Counted from the first letter of the stretch, positions 1-9,264 are shown. The stretch: DNA of 64,000 nucleotides from Planctomycetota bacterium (GCA_021413885.1 JAIOPM010000049.1:96787-160786); one strand, 5' to 3'. Notes: generated from the sequence alone by a model not told the origin. Translations and numbers: made by a program.

Positions 1-1066
1 CGACCCGATCTATTCGGCGGCGTCGATCTACCGCGAGTGCGATCGCAAGATCTTCCTGACGCAGCGCGGGTGCCTCTACAACTGCTCGTTCTGCTTCCAC
101 CACGCGTGGCGCGACAAGCTCTACCACGCGAAGCCCAAGGAGTACCTGCGCAAGCGCTCGGTCCAGCACGTCCTCGAGGAGATCGATCGCGTGCGCTCGC
201 TCTACCCGCTGAAGTTCATCCACTTCCTCGACGACATCTTCAACGTCGACGAGGAATGGCTCGCGGAATTCTGCGACGCGTATCCGAAGGCGATCGGGCT
301 GCCGTTCGACGTGATCCTGCGCACCAACCTGACCACGCGCGAGCACATGACCCAACTGAAGCGCGCGGGCTGCATCTCGGCGCGCCTCGCGTTCGAGGCC
401 GCCAGCGATCGGGTGCGCAACAAGATCTACCGCAAGGGCACGTCGCTCGCCGATTTGAAGAACTCGTCGCGCTTCGTGAAGGACGAGGGCATTCGGCTGA
501 CGACGCTCAACTTGCTCGGCGCGCCGGGCGCGACGTTGCAGGACGAGCTGGCGACGTTGCAGCTCAACGTCGACTGCAAGGTCGATCACCCGCTGTGCAG
601 TCTGCTCCAGCCCTACCCCGAGACCGACATCAACGACATGACGCGCGACATGGGCTTCGCGGTCGATGCGTTCGATCGGTTCCCGGAGAAGTTCAATCGC
701 ACGACCTCGATCGCCTTCGAGCGGCGCCACGAGATCGAGAACCTGCACAAGCTCTTCCCGATCTTCGTGCGCTTCCCCGTCTTGATGCCTTTGGTCCGTC
801 CGGCGATCAAGAGGCGCTCGCTGTCGAAGCTCTACCTCGCGCTGTACCTCTTGTGGACCGAGTACCTGGTCTGCGAGCAGAACCAGACCGTCGCGCAGGC
901 GACCAAGACGGCGAGTTTCGGAACGTCGCCGCCGGTCGATCTTCTGCGCCGCGTGTCGGCGAAGACGGTTCTCAAGGTACGCGAGGCGCTCTTCGGCCGC
1001 CGCTTCTCCAAGCAACGTCTCGCGTTGCAGATGGAAGAGGACACGATCGCGCACACGGGCGGCTGA
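1..1066 (+). CDS. Radical SAM protein, 5' end cut off by the window
   Basis: Only the C-terminal 354 residues are present; the reading frame is open from base 2 with no start codon needed. The cluster-binding motif CLYNCSFC (C-x3-C-x2-C) lies at bases 71-94, which identifies a radical SAM enzyme that binds a 4Fe-4S cluster and cleaves S-adenosylmethionine. The following FIHFLDDIFN stretch and the later LLGAPG stretch fit the TIM-barrel strands of B12-binding-type radical SAM proteins; the missing N-terminus would hold the B12 domain if there is one. The substrate cannot be told. A family 2 glycosyltransferase follows on the same strand with what looks like its own promoter. Confidence 0.85.
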   Translation, partial: DPIYSAASIYRECDRKIFLTQRGCLYNCSFCFHHAWRDKLYHAKPKEYLRKRSVQHVLEEIDRVRSLYPLKFIHFLDDIFNVDEEWLAEFCDAYPKAIGLPFDVILRTNLTTREHMTQLKRAGCISARLAFEAASDRVRNKIYRKGTSLADLKNSSRFVKDEGIRLTTLNLLGAPGATLQDELATLQLNVDCKVDHPLCSLLQPYPETDINDMTRDMGFAVDAFDRFPEKFNRTTSIAFERRHEIENLHKLFPIFVRFPVLMPLVRPAIKRRSLSKLYLALYLLWTEYLVCEQNQTVAQATKTASFGTSPPVDLLRRVSAKTVLKVREALFGRRFSKQRLALQMEEDTIAHTGG

Positions 1067-1166
1067 GCGGGGCGTCGCGAGCTCCACGGCGCAGTGCGCG
1101 CGCCCTTTTCGCGCCCTCGCCTCCCATAACGGCGTCACGGCGCGGTGCTTCCTCGGGCTCGGACTC

Positions 1167-1172
1167 TAGAAT
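1167..1172 (+). promoter_or_regulatory. Candidate -10 element TAGAAT before the glycosyltransferase gene
   Basis: TAGAAT sits 31 bases before the ATG at 1204, in the gap after the radical SAM stop codon. It resembles a sigma-70 -10 box. I see no good -35 hexamer at the usual distance. The same hexamer recurs before other genes in this window. Confidence 0.4.
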
Positions 1173-1203
1173 CTTCGCCCCTTCGCCCGATCGAAAGCCC
1201 CCC

Positions 1204-1890
1204 ATGCCGAAGCCCAAGGTCATCGCCGTCCTCCCCGCCTACAACCTCGAGAAATCGATCGCGGGGATCGTCGCGCGCACGAAACCGTTCGTCGACGTCG
1301 TGCTCGTCACCGCCGACGCAGCGAAAGACAAGACCGCGGAAGCGGCGCGCGCGGCCGGAGCGCACGTGCCCGAGCCCGAGATGATCCGCGGCAAGGGCTA
1401 CGCGGTGATCAAGGGCATCGCGGAGGCGAAGAAACTCGGCGCCGACATCGTCATCCTGATGGACTCCGACGGTCAGCACTTGCCCGAGGAGATCCCGGTG
1501 ATGATCCAGCCGCTGCTCGACGACGAAGCCGAGATGGTGGTCGGCTCACGCATGCTCGGCACGCTGCGCACGTCGACGATCAACAAGTTCGGCAACTTCG
1601 GGCTGAAGATCATCTCGTTCTGCGTGACGTTCAAATGGATGACCGACACCGAGTCGGGGTTCCGCGCGTTCAAGGCGAAGAACCTGTGGGAGCTGCGCTT
1701 GGTGTCGCGCGGTTACGAGATCGAGAGCGAGCTCCTGTTGCGCGCGCTCAACAAAGATTGGCGCATCAAGGAAGTGCCGATCAACGTGCCGTTCGCCGTG
1801 CCGGGCGTCACGGTGTGGGACGGCGTCAAGGTCGGCTGGTTCAAGGTGAAGGCGGGCGTGTTGCTCAAGCTCGGCAAAGAACCCGTCTGA
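1204..1890 (+). CDS. Family 2 glycosyltransferase (dolichyl-phosphate mannosyltransferase-like)
   Basis: A 228-residue GT-A fold glycosyltransferase. The N-terminus VIAVLPAYNLEKSIAGIV is the typical nucleotide-sugar binding start, and the DSD triplet at about residues 87-89 in LMDSDGQH is the metal-binding DxD motif. The GSRM segment and the DTESGFRAF segment are typical of DPM1-like enzymes that transfer a sugar from a nucleotide donor to a lipid carrier. There are no membrane segments, so it is probably cytoplasmic or peripheral. The ATG at 1204 was chosen because the homologous domain begins there; the frame is open far upstream only as an overlap with the radical SAM gene. Donor and acceptor are unknown. 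Confidence 0.88.
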   Translation: MPKPKVIAVLPAYNLEKSIAGIVARTKPFVDVVLVTADAAKDKTAEAARAAGAHVPEPEMIRGKGYAVIKGIAEAKKLGADIVILMDSDGQHLPEEIPVMIQPLLDDEAEMVVGSRMLGTLRTSTINKFGNFGLKIISFCVTFKWMTDTESGFRAFKAKNLWELRLVSRGYEIESELLLRALNKDWRIKEVPINVPFAVPGVTVWDGVKVGWFKVKAGVLLKLGKEPV

Positions 1891-1917
1891 GCGCTCCACG
1901 CACTCGGTCCGTTCGTA

Positions 1918-3648
1918 TCACGGGCAGAGGATCAGACGCAGTCCGCTGGTCGACGCCAATCGGTCCGGCGGCGGAAGGCCTGGGTCGCGCGCGATCACTT
2001 GCAAGTACGTGGTCGCGCCGGCTCCCAAACCGAGGCTCGACCAACCGGCGTCCGCGAGCGCGATCTTCAGCGAACCGGAGCACGGAAGGCTCGGGTTGCC
2101 CCGCGTCGTGCCGACCGAGATCCTCTTCGTGATCGACGTGACGCACAGGGTGTTGCCTTGCCACGGCGTGAAGCCCGCCGCGGCTCCGAGGATCAGGAAC
2201 GCAGGCTGGCCAGCGATCAGATTCGCGACGTGGAGCTCGAGAACATCCGGATCCGCAAGCGACGTCGTGCCGCTCCACTGCATGACCGGCGCACAGCCCT
2301 GGGAGTTGACCTTCGCGGTGCAGTAGCTCATCGGCGGCAGCGGGCAGGGCGAGTAGACGTACGCTGCGCCGTCGAAGAACGCGCCGACTTGGGCATCCGG
2401 CGCGCCGACGACGATGTCGTCGAAGCCATCGCCGTTCATGTCGCCGCCTCCGCTGACCGTGATGCCGAATACGCTACTGAAGCCTACATCGCCGAACACC
2501 TTGAAGAGCAGCGAGCCGTCGCGCCCGGAATAGACGTGCGCCGCACCCGACTTGTGGAAGTCACCTTCCACGTACGCGCCGGCGACCACGTCGGCGTACC
2601 CATCCATGTTCGCGTCGCCCGCCGCGGAAACCGCACAACCAAGGAAGTCGTCGATCCCCACGCCGTGAAACGAACCCAGAATCGTTCCGTCCGCGCCGGA
2701 GTACGCGTAGGCGCTCCCGGATCGGAATGCCGTTACCGACTCATCGGGCGCGCCGACGATCACGTCGAGCACGCCGTCCGCATTCGTGTCGCCCGCACTC
2801 GCCACCGAGAAGCCGAGCCGCCCCCCGGGCCAAGTGCCGGTGTATGTGGCGAGCACGGCTCCTGTCGCACCCGACACCACCAGAGCCTTGCCTGTGTTCG
2901 GTAACGAGGGTGCGTCCGCGTACGGGACACCGATCAAAATGTCGGCGCGGCCGTCGTGGTCGACGTCGCCCGCGTTGGCGACAGCATGGCCGAACAGATC
3001 CGATGGCGTGCCTCCGGTGAGGAGGTACAGCTGCTTGCCGTCGAGCCCCGAGTAGACGTACACGCTGCCTGTGTTCAGGCCGGTCTTGTCGTCGAAATGG
3101 GAGCCGACGATTAGGTCGCAGAACCCGTCGCCATCGATGTCTCCGCCGCCTCCCACCGACACCCCGTACTCGTCGTTCTTGGTGTCGCCGAACCACGAGA
3201 ACAGCACACTTCCATCCTTCCCCGAGAACAAGTGCGCGGCGCCGGCGCCCAAGGCGACCGTGGCTTCGCCTGGGGCGCCGACTATGAAGTCCTCGACCCC
3301 ATCGCCGTTCGTATCCCCGGCGTTCGCGACAGACATGCCGAAGTTGCCGCTCGTCTTGGGCGAGCGTACGTCGTAGATCGTGGAGCCGTCCGCGCCCGAA
3401 CAGACGCGTGCGTGTCCCGTGATTGCGCCCGAAGGCAGGTCGTCCCCCGGGCAACCCATGATGAAGTCGTCCAAGCCGTCCCCGTTCAAGTCGCCAAGGC
3501 GCGCGACCGCCCAACCGCAGCGATCGTTCATCGAGTCGCCCGCCGCGAACGCGAGTAGCGACTGCGCGCGACCCATCGATGCGAGAAGGCCCAACGACAT
3601 CGCGACAAGCGCAGCAACCATCGGACTGGCCTGAGAAACGCGCTTCAT
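1918..3648 (-). CDS. Exported FG-GAP repeat beta-propeller protein
   Basis: A 576-residue secreted protein. The start is the ATG at 3648 (MKRVSQASP), which has a GAGG-containing site just upstream and leads into a hydrophobic signal peptide ending near SMGRAQ. Seven FG-GAP repeats follow, each with a calcium-loop core such as GDLNGDGLDDFIMG, GDTNGDGVEDFIVG or GDMNGDGFDDIVVG, which is the number expected for a seven-bladed propeller. After the propeller comes a Cys-containing C-terminal domain of about 140 residues ending LRLILCP. The family is found at bacterial surfaces, but the ligand is unknown. It starts 19 bases after the stop of the SBBP-type gene at 3668-5506, so the two may be co-transcribed. 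The 3' end resembles that of the gene at 5729-7360. Confidence 0.85.
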   Translation of the reverse strand: MKRVSQASPMVAALVAMSLGLLASMGRAQSLLAFAAGDSMNDRCGWAVARLGDLNGDGLDDFIMGCPGDDLPSGAITGHARVCSGADGSTIYDVRSPKTSGNFGMSVANAGDTNGDGVEDFIVGAPGEATVALGAGAAHLFSGKDGSVLFSWFGDTKNDEYGVSVGGGGDIDGDGFCDLIVGSHFDDKTGLNTGSVYVYSGLDGKQLYLLTGGTPSDLFGHAVANAGDVDHDGRADILIGVPYADAPSLPNTGKALVVSGATGAVLATYTGTWPGGRLGFSVASAGDTNADGVLDVIVGAPDESVTAFRSGSAYAYSGADGTILGSFHGVGIDDFLGCAVSAAGDANMDGYADVVAGAYVEGDFHKSGAAHVYSGRDGSLLFKVFGDVGFSSVFGITVSGGGDMNGDGFDDIVVGAPDAQVGAFFDGAAYVYSPCPLPPMSYCTAKVNSQGCAPVMQWSGTTSLADPDVLELHVANLIAGQPAFLILGAAAGFTPWQGNTLCVTSITKRISVGTTRGNPSLPCSGSLKIALADAGWSSLGLGAGATTYLQVIARDPGLPPPDRLASTSGLRLILCP

Positions 3649-3667
3649 GTGCCGCCCTCGTGCTCGT

Positions 3668-5506
3668 CTAGTTCGCGTTGTGGATCGCGACAAAGCCGTC
3701 GCTGTCTCCGCCGTCGTACACGAACTTTGCGGCGCTATGAATGCCCGTGGTCGGATAGGTGGGGAAGTCTGTGGTGTCGGTGTCGCCGCAGCACAACACC
3801 TTGCCGCTGGCCGTCAGCACCATGCTGCGAATCCGGTCGCCCTCCCATCCCGGGCATTTGTTCGGATCGACGCCGTTGCAGTTCGTGCAGACAGACTCGT
3901 AGAACGTCCCTCCGCCGAAATAGGTCGAGTACACGAGGGTCGCCGATTGCTGCGCGGGAGGCGGCGGGAGGTTCACATTGATCTTGGCTATGAACGCGTC
4001 GCCGTTGATGTCGCCCGCGTACGTGGCGTCGTAGGCCGAGCCGGTCAATGGAAAGACCGTGCCCGTCTGATCCGAGGACGTGTTCCCGCCGAAGTAGATG
4101 TTGCCGACGTCGTCCGCCGCGAGACCGCCGGGTTCATCCAGTTCATTTCCGCCGAAGAAGGTGTGGAACTCGATCATCGAAAGGTCTTCCGAGAGCACCG
4201 CGACGTAGGCGTCGGTGTCCGTGCCCGCGACGCCGTTGAACGTGCTGTCGAGACGCAGCGGATTCTGTCCCGCGGGCCAGGTCCAGTTCGCCGACTTGGT
4301 GTTCCCGCACACCACGATCTGATTCGTGCCGGGCACGAGCTCAAGGCCGTCGTTGCCGGAGACCTGGTCGTCGTTGTCTCCGCCGATGTAGGTCCACGCG
4401 AGTAGATTGCCTGCGGTGTCGATGCGAGCGACGAATCCGTCGCCCGCCGCACAACTGGCGTCCAGAGTGCACGAGCACTGGTTCTGCGGCCCGTTGTAAC
4501 CCTGGTCGTATCCGGGCGCCGACGCATACAAAGTCCCGAACTGCGACCGCGTGAGCCCGCCGATGTAGATCGACTGACCGTCCGGATGGACTCGCACGTT
4601 GGCGTAGGCGTCGTCGTAGTCGTTGCCGCCGAGAACCTTTGACCAAGCGAGCGTGCCGTTCGTGTTGAGCTTCACCACGAATGCATCCCAGATGCAGCCC
4701 TGGGCGTGGTCCGGTGCCGCGGCGAGCGTGTCATTGAAGTCCGCCGACGCCGTGTGGCCGCTGATGTAGGCGACCGGAACCGGCGGTGTTCCTTCGTCGA
4801 CCACCGCGATCGTGGCCCGCGGATTGTCTTGATCGCTGCCGCCGAATCGCACGGCCCAGAGCTTCTGCGAGAGCGTGCTGTCGAACTTGACGACGAACAC
4901 GTCCCAGTCGCCACCGGGCCCGACGTTGCCGACGCCGCCAACACCGTTCAGCAGCGTGTTGCCCAGCGCGAAGCCGGTGCCTGACTTCGTGAAGCCCGTG
5001 ACCCAAATGTTCCCTTGACTGTCCTCCACCGCGTAGTAGGCGCGCTCCACGCTGTTCACCGGGTCCGTGGAGCCTGGCACGTAGGTCCAGCGCTCGACCG
5101 TGTGAAGGTCGCTCGAGAGAATCGCGACGTAGCCTTCGCTGCCCGCTCTGTAAGTTGGAAACTGTGGCGTCGGGGTTGGAGTCCCGAACTGCGCCACGAA
5201 GTCACTGCAGGCAGTGTTGCTGGCGATCAAGACCCTGCCGTCCGCGAGGAGCGAGACCCCTTGTGCGCGATCGTGCGCGTCGAGGTGCGGGTTGCATGCC
5301 GGTGTCGTTGTATACGGCGCAGCTCCTCCAAAGAAAGTCGTCGCGATGTTGCGGAGGCGCGTCGTCGGAATCCCTCCGAGCGGTGTACCGCCTCCCGGCG
5401 TCTGAGCGGCGGCCTCGACGCGCAGACTCACGGCCAGGGGGATCGCGACAGCGGTGAGGACTACTAGAGCAGCGAGACGGCGAGACGGCGAGACGGCGAG
5501 CTTCAT
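3668..5506 (-). CDS. Exported SBBP-type beta-propeller repeat protein
   Basis: A 612-residue exported protein with a signal peptide (basic N-terminus, then a hydrophobic stretch over roughly residues 11-33). Repeats of the SBBP type are visible: a YIGG or FFGG element, an acidic stretch, then a D-xx-GNI-Y-GG strand, for example FFGGNELDEPGGL followed by DDVGNIYFGGNTSS. Several paired cysteines lie in the middle and near the end (VCTNCNG). Such proteins are thought to be surface or secreted propellers; no enzyme motif is seen. Codons 4 to 13 are encoded by an octanucleotide tandem repeat (5472-5500), so slippage there would shift the frame inside the signal peptide. It probably heads a two-gene unit with the FG-GAP gene downstream. 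Confidence 0.8.
   Translation of the reverse strand: MKLAVSPSRRLAALVVLTAVAIPLAVSLRVEAAAQTPGGGTPLGGIPTTRLRNIATTFFGGAAPYTTTPACNPHLDAHDRAQGVSLLADGRVLIASNTACSDFVAQFGTPTPTPQFPTYRAGSEGYVAILSSDLHTVERWTYVPGSTDPVNSVERAYYAVEDSQGNIWVTGFTKSGTGFALGNTLLNGVGGVGNVGPGGDWDVFVVKFDSTLSQKLWAVRFGGSDQDNPRATIAVVDEGTPPVPVAYISGHTASADFNDTLAAAPDHAQGCIWDAFVVKLNTNGTLAWSKVLGGNDYDDAYANVRVHPDGQSIYIGGLTRSQFGTLYASAPGYDQGYNGPQNQCSCTLDASCAAGDGFVARIDTAGNLLAWTYIGGDNDDQVSGNDGLELVPGTNQIVVCGNTKSANWTWPAGQNPLRLDSTFNGVAGTDTDAYVAVLSEDLSMIEFHTFFGGNELDEPGGLAADDVGNIYFGGNTSSDQTGTVFPLTGSAYDATYAGDINGDAFIAKINVNLPPPPAQQSATLVYSTYFGGGTFYESVCTNCNGVDPNKCPGWEGDRIRSMVLTASGKVLCCGDTDTTDFPTYPTTGIHSAAKFVYDGGDSDGFVAIHNAN
5472..5500 (-). repeat. Octanucleotide tandem repeat inside the first codons of the SBBP protein gene
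   Basis: On the plus strand the unit GCGAGACG occurs three times in a row from 5472, followed by a fourth partial copy GCGAG. On the coding strand it reads as CGTCTCGC units from the fourth codon onward, only a few bases after the ATG at 5506-5504. Eight is not a multiple of three, so gain or loss of one unit would put the gene out of frame. Confidence 0.75.
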
Positions 5507-5728
5507 GGTGGGATTCTCCGCTGAGAAGGAGTCGGGTTCAGGCGCGACAGGTGGTCATTTCGCGGGACGCGACCTCTCTCCGTATCGCCTGCTGACAACG
5601 CCTTACCTGCAGCTGGTGGTTCGAGTCTGCGCGCACCCGCAGAATCGCGCAGGGTGTTCCGGCAGTCCGACGCTCACGCGCAATCCACACCAGAAAATCC
5701 TCAACAGGGCGTGACCGGTCCGTCCATA

Positions 5729-7360
5729 TCACGGGCAGAAAACGACGCGCAGGCCGTCGGTCAAGTCGTAGCCCGCGCCGACCGTCGGGTCGCGATACCA
5801 GCATTGGAAGTACCACGTCGAGCCCGGCGTGATCGTCCCCGCGCCCGCGCCGGCCGGCGCGACGCCGAAGTCGATCGTTCGCGCGAGGTGTCCGTTGGTG
5901 TCGGCCTTGGTCGGCGGGTTCAAGCGGAAGATCCCGGTCGAGCCCGCGAGCGTGCACAGCCACCCGTTGCCGAACGGCAGTTGCCCCGGGTTCGGGCCGT
6001 AGAAGAACACGCCGTACTTGTTCGGCGGCAGGTTCTGCGCGTGGAGAGCAAAGGTGCCCGCGCTCGTCGACAGCGTTCCGGTGTACGTGATGTCGGCGGC
6101 GACGCCGGTCGAGTTCGGTTCGCTGATGCAGGTGTTGGTCGCTTCACCGCCGATGTCGAAAACGTAGTCCGCGCCGGATTGGACGCCCCACGTCGCGTCG
6201 CGGTACGCACTGAAGACGACGGTTCCGCCGTCGAGTTGCACCCAATGACCGAATTGATGGTCGGGTTGCGGATCGGGAGCGGTGAACCGCTGCGTCTGCT
6301 TCCAACCGCTCGCGCCCTTCACGAACAAGTAGCCCGCGCCCGCGCCAACGCCGAGGTCGTCGTCCAACGCCGCGCCGACCGCTGCGACGTCGCCTTGCAG
6401 GTCGACGCTCGCGCCGAAGTAGTCGCCCTGCTGCGCGTCGTTCGAGACGAGTTTCGTCGACTGCTGCCAGACGCCGCCGACCAGGTCGTACACGTAGACC
6501 GAGCCCGACTGCACGCCGTTCTCGTCGTCGCCGGTCGCGCTGAACAGGATCCGATCGCCGTCGAGCGCGACGCTCTGGCCGAAGTCGTCGAACGGCAATC
6601 CGTCCGGCGCGACGATGTGCGCGGTCTCCGTCCACGCGCCTGCGACGAATTCGTAGACGTACGCGGATCCGACCCAGATCTGTCCCGTCGGGCCCCACGC
6701 CGGCGCGCAGACGACCAAGCGATCGTCGTCGATGTCGAGGGCCTGGCCGAACCGCCGCGCGAGCACGCCGTCGCTCGGAGCGAGCTCCTGCTTCTCGACC
6801 CACGCTCCGGTGACGAAGCGAAAGACCCACGCCTTGCCGACGGTCAGGTTGACGATGTCCGTACCGCCGATGACGACCCAGTCGCGATCGGCGGCGACAG
6901 CGAAGCCCGTGTAGCTGAAGGCGGCCGCGGTGCTCGGGATGAGCTTCTGGATCTGCGTGAAGCCGCTCGACCCGCGCTCGAACGCGTACACCGCGCCGGC
7001 GATCGTCCCCGCGTCGCCGTCCGAGTAGGAACCGACGAGCAGGTGATCGCCCGTCGCGGCGACGCCGTAACCGAAGTTCTTCCCGTTGGTGTTGTGGTCG
7101 GTGTAGAGGAACTCGGCGATCGACCACGCGCCTCCGGTGCGCACCCAACGGAAGAGCCCGCCGGAGTAAGGACCGAACGGCGTGTCGGCGCCGACCGAAC
7201 CGACGAAGAGCTCGTCGCCGTTGAGTGCGAAGCGGTCGCCGAAGTGCATCGTCGCCTTCCCGTTCGGGTCGACGAGTTTCGACACCGAACATTGGGCGTG
7301 GACCGGAGCGGCGAGGACCGCGAGCGAAGCAAACACGGCGAGGCAACGAAGACGGTTCAT
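5729..7360 (-). CDS. Exported FG-GAP-like beta-propeller protein with Cys-Pro C-terminus
   Basis: A 543-residue exported protein. The ATG at 7360 was chosen because AGGAG lies about 8 bases upstream and a clean signal peptide follows (basic MNRLR, hydrophobic core, AxA-like cleavage near PVHA-Q). About seven propeller repeats are visible with an FG start and a VxG or VGS end, such as FGDRFALNGDELFVGS and FGQALDIDDDRLVVCA; these look like the FG-GAP variant without strong DxDxDG loops. The C-terminal 130 residues form a Cys-containing domain ending LRVVFCP, like the end of the gene at 1918-3648. No catalytic motif is seen. The gene diverges from the nucleotide-sugar dehydrogenase. Confidence 0.82.
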   Translation of the reverse strand: MNRLRCLAVFASLAVLAAPVHAQCSVSKLVDPNGKATMHFGDRFALNGDELFVGSVGADTPFGPYSGGLFRWVRTGGAWSIAEFLYTDHNTNGKNFGYGVAATGDHLLVGSYSDGDAGTIAGAVYAFERGSSGFTQIQKLIPSTAAAFSYTGFAVAADRDWVVIGGTDIVNLTVGKAWVFRFVTGAWVEKQELAPSDGVLARRFGQALDIDDDRLVVCAPAWGPTGQIWVGSAYVYEFVAGAWTETAHIVAPDGLPFDDFGQSVALDGDRILFSATGDDENGVQSGSVYVYDLVGGVWQQSTKLVSNDAQQGDYFGASVDLQGDVAAVGAALDDDLGVGAGAGYLFVKGASGWKQTQRFTAPDPQPDHQFGHWVQLDGGTVVFSAYRDATWGVQSGADYVFDIGGEATNTCISEPNSTGVAADITYTGTLSTSAGTFALHAQNLPPNKYGVFFYGPNPGQLPFGNGWLCTLAGSTGIFRLNPPTKADTNGHLARTIDFGVAPAGAGAGTITPGSTWYFQCWYRDPTVGAGYDLTDGLRVVFCP

Positions 7361-7778
7361 CGAGGACTCCTGAGCGGGGACGAGACGGGCGGACCGAGCA
7401 CCTGCACGTCGCCCGAGCGTAGACCTGTTCAACGAGTCCGGGAATCCTCGGGCGCCGCGGTCCTCGCGGCTCGGACTGCGCTCGTCTCGAGGGCCCGACC
7501 GAGGCCCGCCGGACCGTGCGGCGAGGTGTCGGCCGGACTTCCTGCTCCTTCGAGGTCCGACGAGCTCTAGAATGTTGCCCCCATTTTTCGACACAGCCCC
7601 CTCGGTGTTCCGTCCCCTCGCCGCGAAGGCATCGGAGCCCGGACCCCGCCGCAGCGGAAGTCTTGCGCCGTTGGATCGTCGTTCGGCGCTCCCCGGTGAC
7701 CGAGGCCGCCGTTCGCGGTGAACGGGCGCTGCGCCGATCGCCACCCTCCGCCCACGAGATTCGCCCCAAGGAGTTCGA
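7361..7778. other. Divergent intergenic region with long dehydrogenase leader
   Basis: This 418-base gap separates the minus-strand propeller gene from the plus-strand dehydrogenase. It holds the TAGAAT element at 7568-7573 and, if that is the promoter, a leader of about 200 bases. Two six-base-pair hairpins are possible in the leader (GCGCCG at 7665 with CGGCGC at 7684; CCGTTC at 7709 with GAACGG at 7720), but short GC stems like these are expected by chance. I see no gene. Confidence 0.5.
7568..7573 (+). promoter_or_regulatory. Candidate -10 element TAGAAT before the nucleotide-sugar dehydrogenase
   Basis: An exact TAGAAT preceded by CTC, as in the copy at 1167. It is the only obvious promoter-like hexamer in the gap, but it lies about 205 bases before the GTG start, farther than the other copies. 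Confidence 0.3.
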
Positions 7779-9254
7779 GTGAAGTTCGAAGAGATCAAGG
7801 AACGCGCCGCGAAGGCCAAGCAGAACGGCGAGGAGATCATCGTCGTCCTCGGCCTCGGTTTCGTCGGCACCGCGGTGGTCGCGAACCTCGCGCGGACGAT
7901 GAGCGGCTTGAAGCGCCTGTTCTTCGTCGTCGGTCTCGACCGCGACGACGTGCCGGGCCGCGAGAAGGTCTCGCGCCTCGACAACGGGCGCTCGCCGACG
8001 TACGCGAACGACCCGAGCCTCGAAACCGTCATCGGCGCCGCCGCGAAGGAGCCGCGCAATGCGCTCGGCACGACCGATCCGCGCGTGATCTCGCTCGCCG
8101 ACGTCGTGATCTCGTGCATCAACCTCGACCTGGTGCGCGAGCCCGGTCAGACCGAAGTCCTCGACTGCCCTACCGCCGGTTACGCCGCGGCGATGCGCAT
8201 GGTCGGCGAGCACATGCAACCCGGCACGCTGGTCACCGTCGAGAGCACGCTGCCGCTCGGGTGCTCCGATCGCGTGCTCTATCCCGCGCTGTGCGAAGGC
8301 CAGAAGAAGCGCGGCGTCGACGTCGTCAAGGATCCGCCGCTGCTCGCGTATTGCTACGAGCGCGTGATGCCCGGCCCCGACTACCTCGACTCGGTCAACA
8401 ACTTCTGGCGCGCGTTCGCCGGCATCGATCAACGCAGCTCCGATCGCGCCGAGGCCTTCCTCGCGAAGTACGTCAACATCCAGAAGTTCCCGCTGTGGCG
8501 TCACAAGACGATCCGCGCGGCGGAGATGGGCAAGCTGCTCGAGAACAGCTACCGCGCGACCAACATCGCGTTCATCGAGGAGTGGGCGAAGATCGCGGAG
8601 CGCGTCGGCGTCGACCTGTTCGATGTCATTCGCTCGATCAAGCTCCGTCGCGGCACGCACGACAACATGATGCTCCCGGGCCTCGGCGTCGGCGGGTACT
8701 GCTTGACCAAGGACGCGTTGCTCGCGGCGTTCGGCGCGGAGAAGCTGCTCGGCGTCGAAGCCGAGTTGCCGTTCTCACGCCGCGCGATCCTGACCAACGA
8801 GAAGATGCCGCAACGCGCGGTCGAATCGATCGCGAAGCACTTCGACGGCAAGCTCGCGAAGAAGCGCGCGGCGTTGATCGGCGTCACGTACCGCCCCGGC
8901 GTCGCCGACACGCGCAGCTCGCCTTCCGAGATCGTCGCGCGCGAGCTGGTGAAGCGCGGCGTCGAAGTACGCGCGTACGACCCGTTGGTCGAACTCTGGG
9001 AGGAGTTCCCCGAGATCCCGATGATCAAGGACGCGGCGACCGCGCTCGACCACGCCGACATCGTCGTGATCTGCTTGCCCGACGCTCACTACAAGAACTA
9101 CTTGCCCGAGCTCATCAAGACCAAGCTCGCGCGCGGCTCGATCGTGATCGACGCGTGGAGCTTGATCACCGATTCGATCGGCGCGCACTGCGCGGAGAAC
9201 GGGATCAAGCTCGTGGTCTACGGTCGCGGCGATGTTCCCGCGATGAAGGCCTGA
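7779..9254 (+). CDS. Nucleotide-sugar (UDP-sugar) dehydrogenase, UDP-glucose/GDP-mannose dehydrogenase family
   Basis: A 491-residue NAD-dependent dehydrogenase that oxidises the C6 hydroxyl of a nucleotide sugar to a uronic acid. The N-terminal Rossmann motif is GLGFVG at residues 25-30. The active-site cysteine is in GVGGYCLTKD at residue 308, and the C-terminal Rossmann half contains RPGVADTRSSPS, which matches the family's conserved T-R-S-P segment. The GTG start at 7779 has AAGGAG five to six bases upstream. The epimerase gene begins 10 bases after the stop, so the two probably act in one sugar-nucleotide pathway feeding a surface glycan. Whether the substrate is UDP-ManNAc, UDP-glucose or another sugar cannot be decided by eye. 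Confidence 0.88.
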   Translation: MKFEEIKERAAKAKQNGEEIIVVLGLGFVGTAVVANLARTMSGLKRLFFVVGLDRDDVPGREKVSRLDNGRSPTYANDPSLETVIGAAAKEPRNALGTTDPRVISLADVVISCINLDLVREPGQTEVLDCPTAGYAAAMRMVGEHMQPGTLVTVESTLPLGCSDRVLYPALCEGQKKRGVDVVKDPPLLAYCYERVMPGPDYLDSVNNFWRAFAGIDQRSSDRAEAFLAKYVNIQKFPLWRHKTIRAAEMGKLLENSYRATNIAFIEEWAKIAERVGVDLFDVIRSIKLRRGTHDNMMLPGLGVGGYCLTKDALLAAFGAEKLLGVEAELPFSRRAILTNEKMPQRAVESIAKHFDGKLAKKRAALIGVTYRPGVADTRSSPSEIVARELVKRGVEVRAYDPLVELWEEFPEIPMIKDAATALDHADIVVICLPDAHYKNYLPELIKTKLARGSIVIDAWSLITDSIGAHCAENGIKLVVYGRGDVPAMKA

Positions 9255-9264
9255 GGCCAACGCA

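Noticed and set aside
6144..8660. An 838-codon minus-strand frame running from the propeller gene into the dehydrogenase
   Set aside because: It crosses two genes with clear families on opposite strands and has no recognisable domain.
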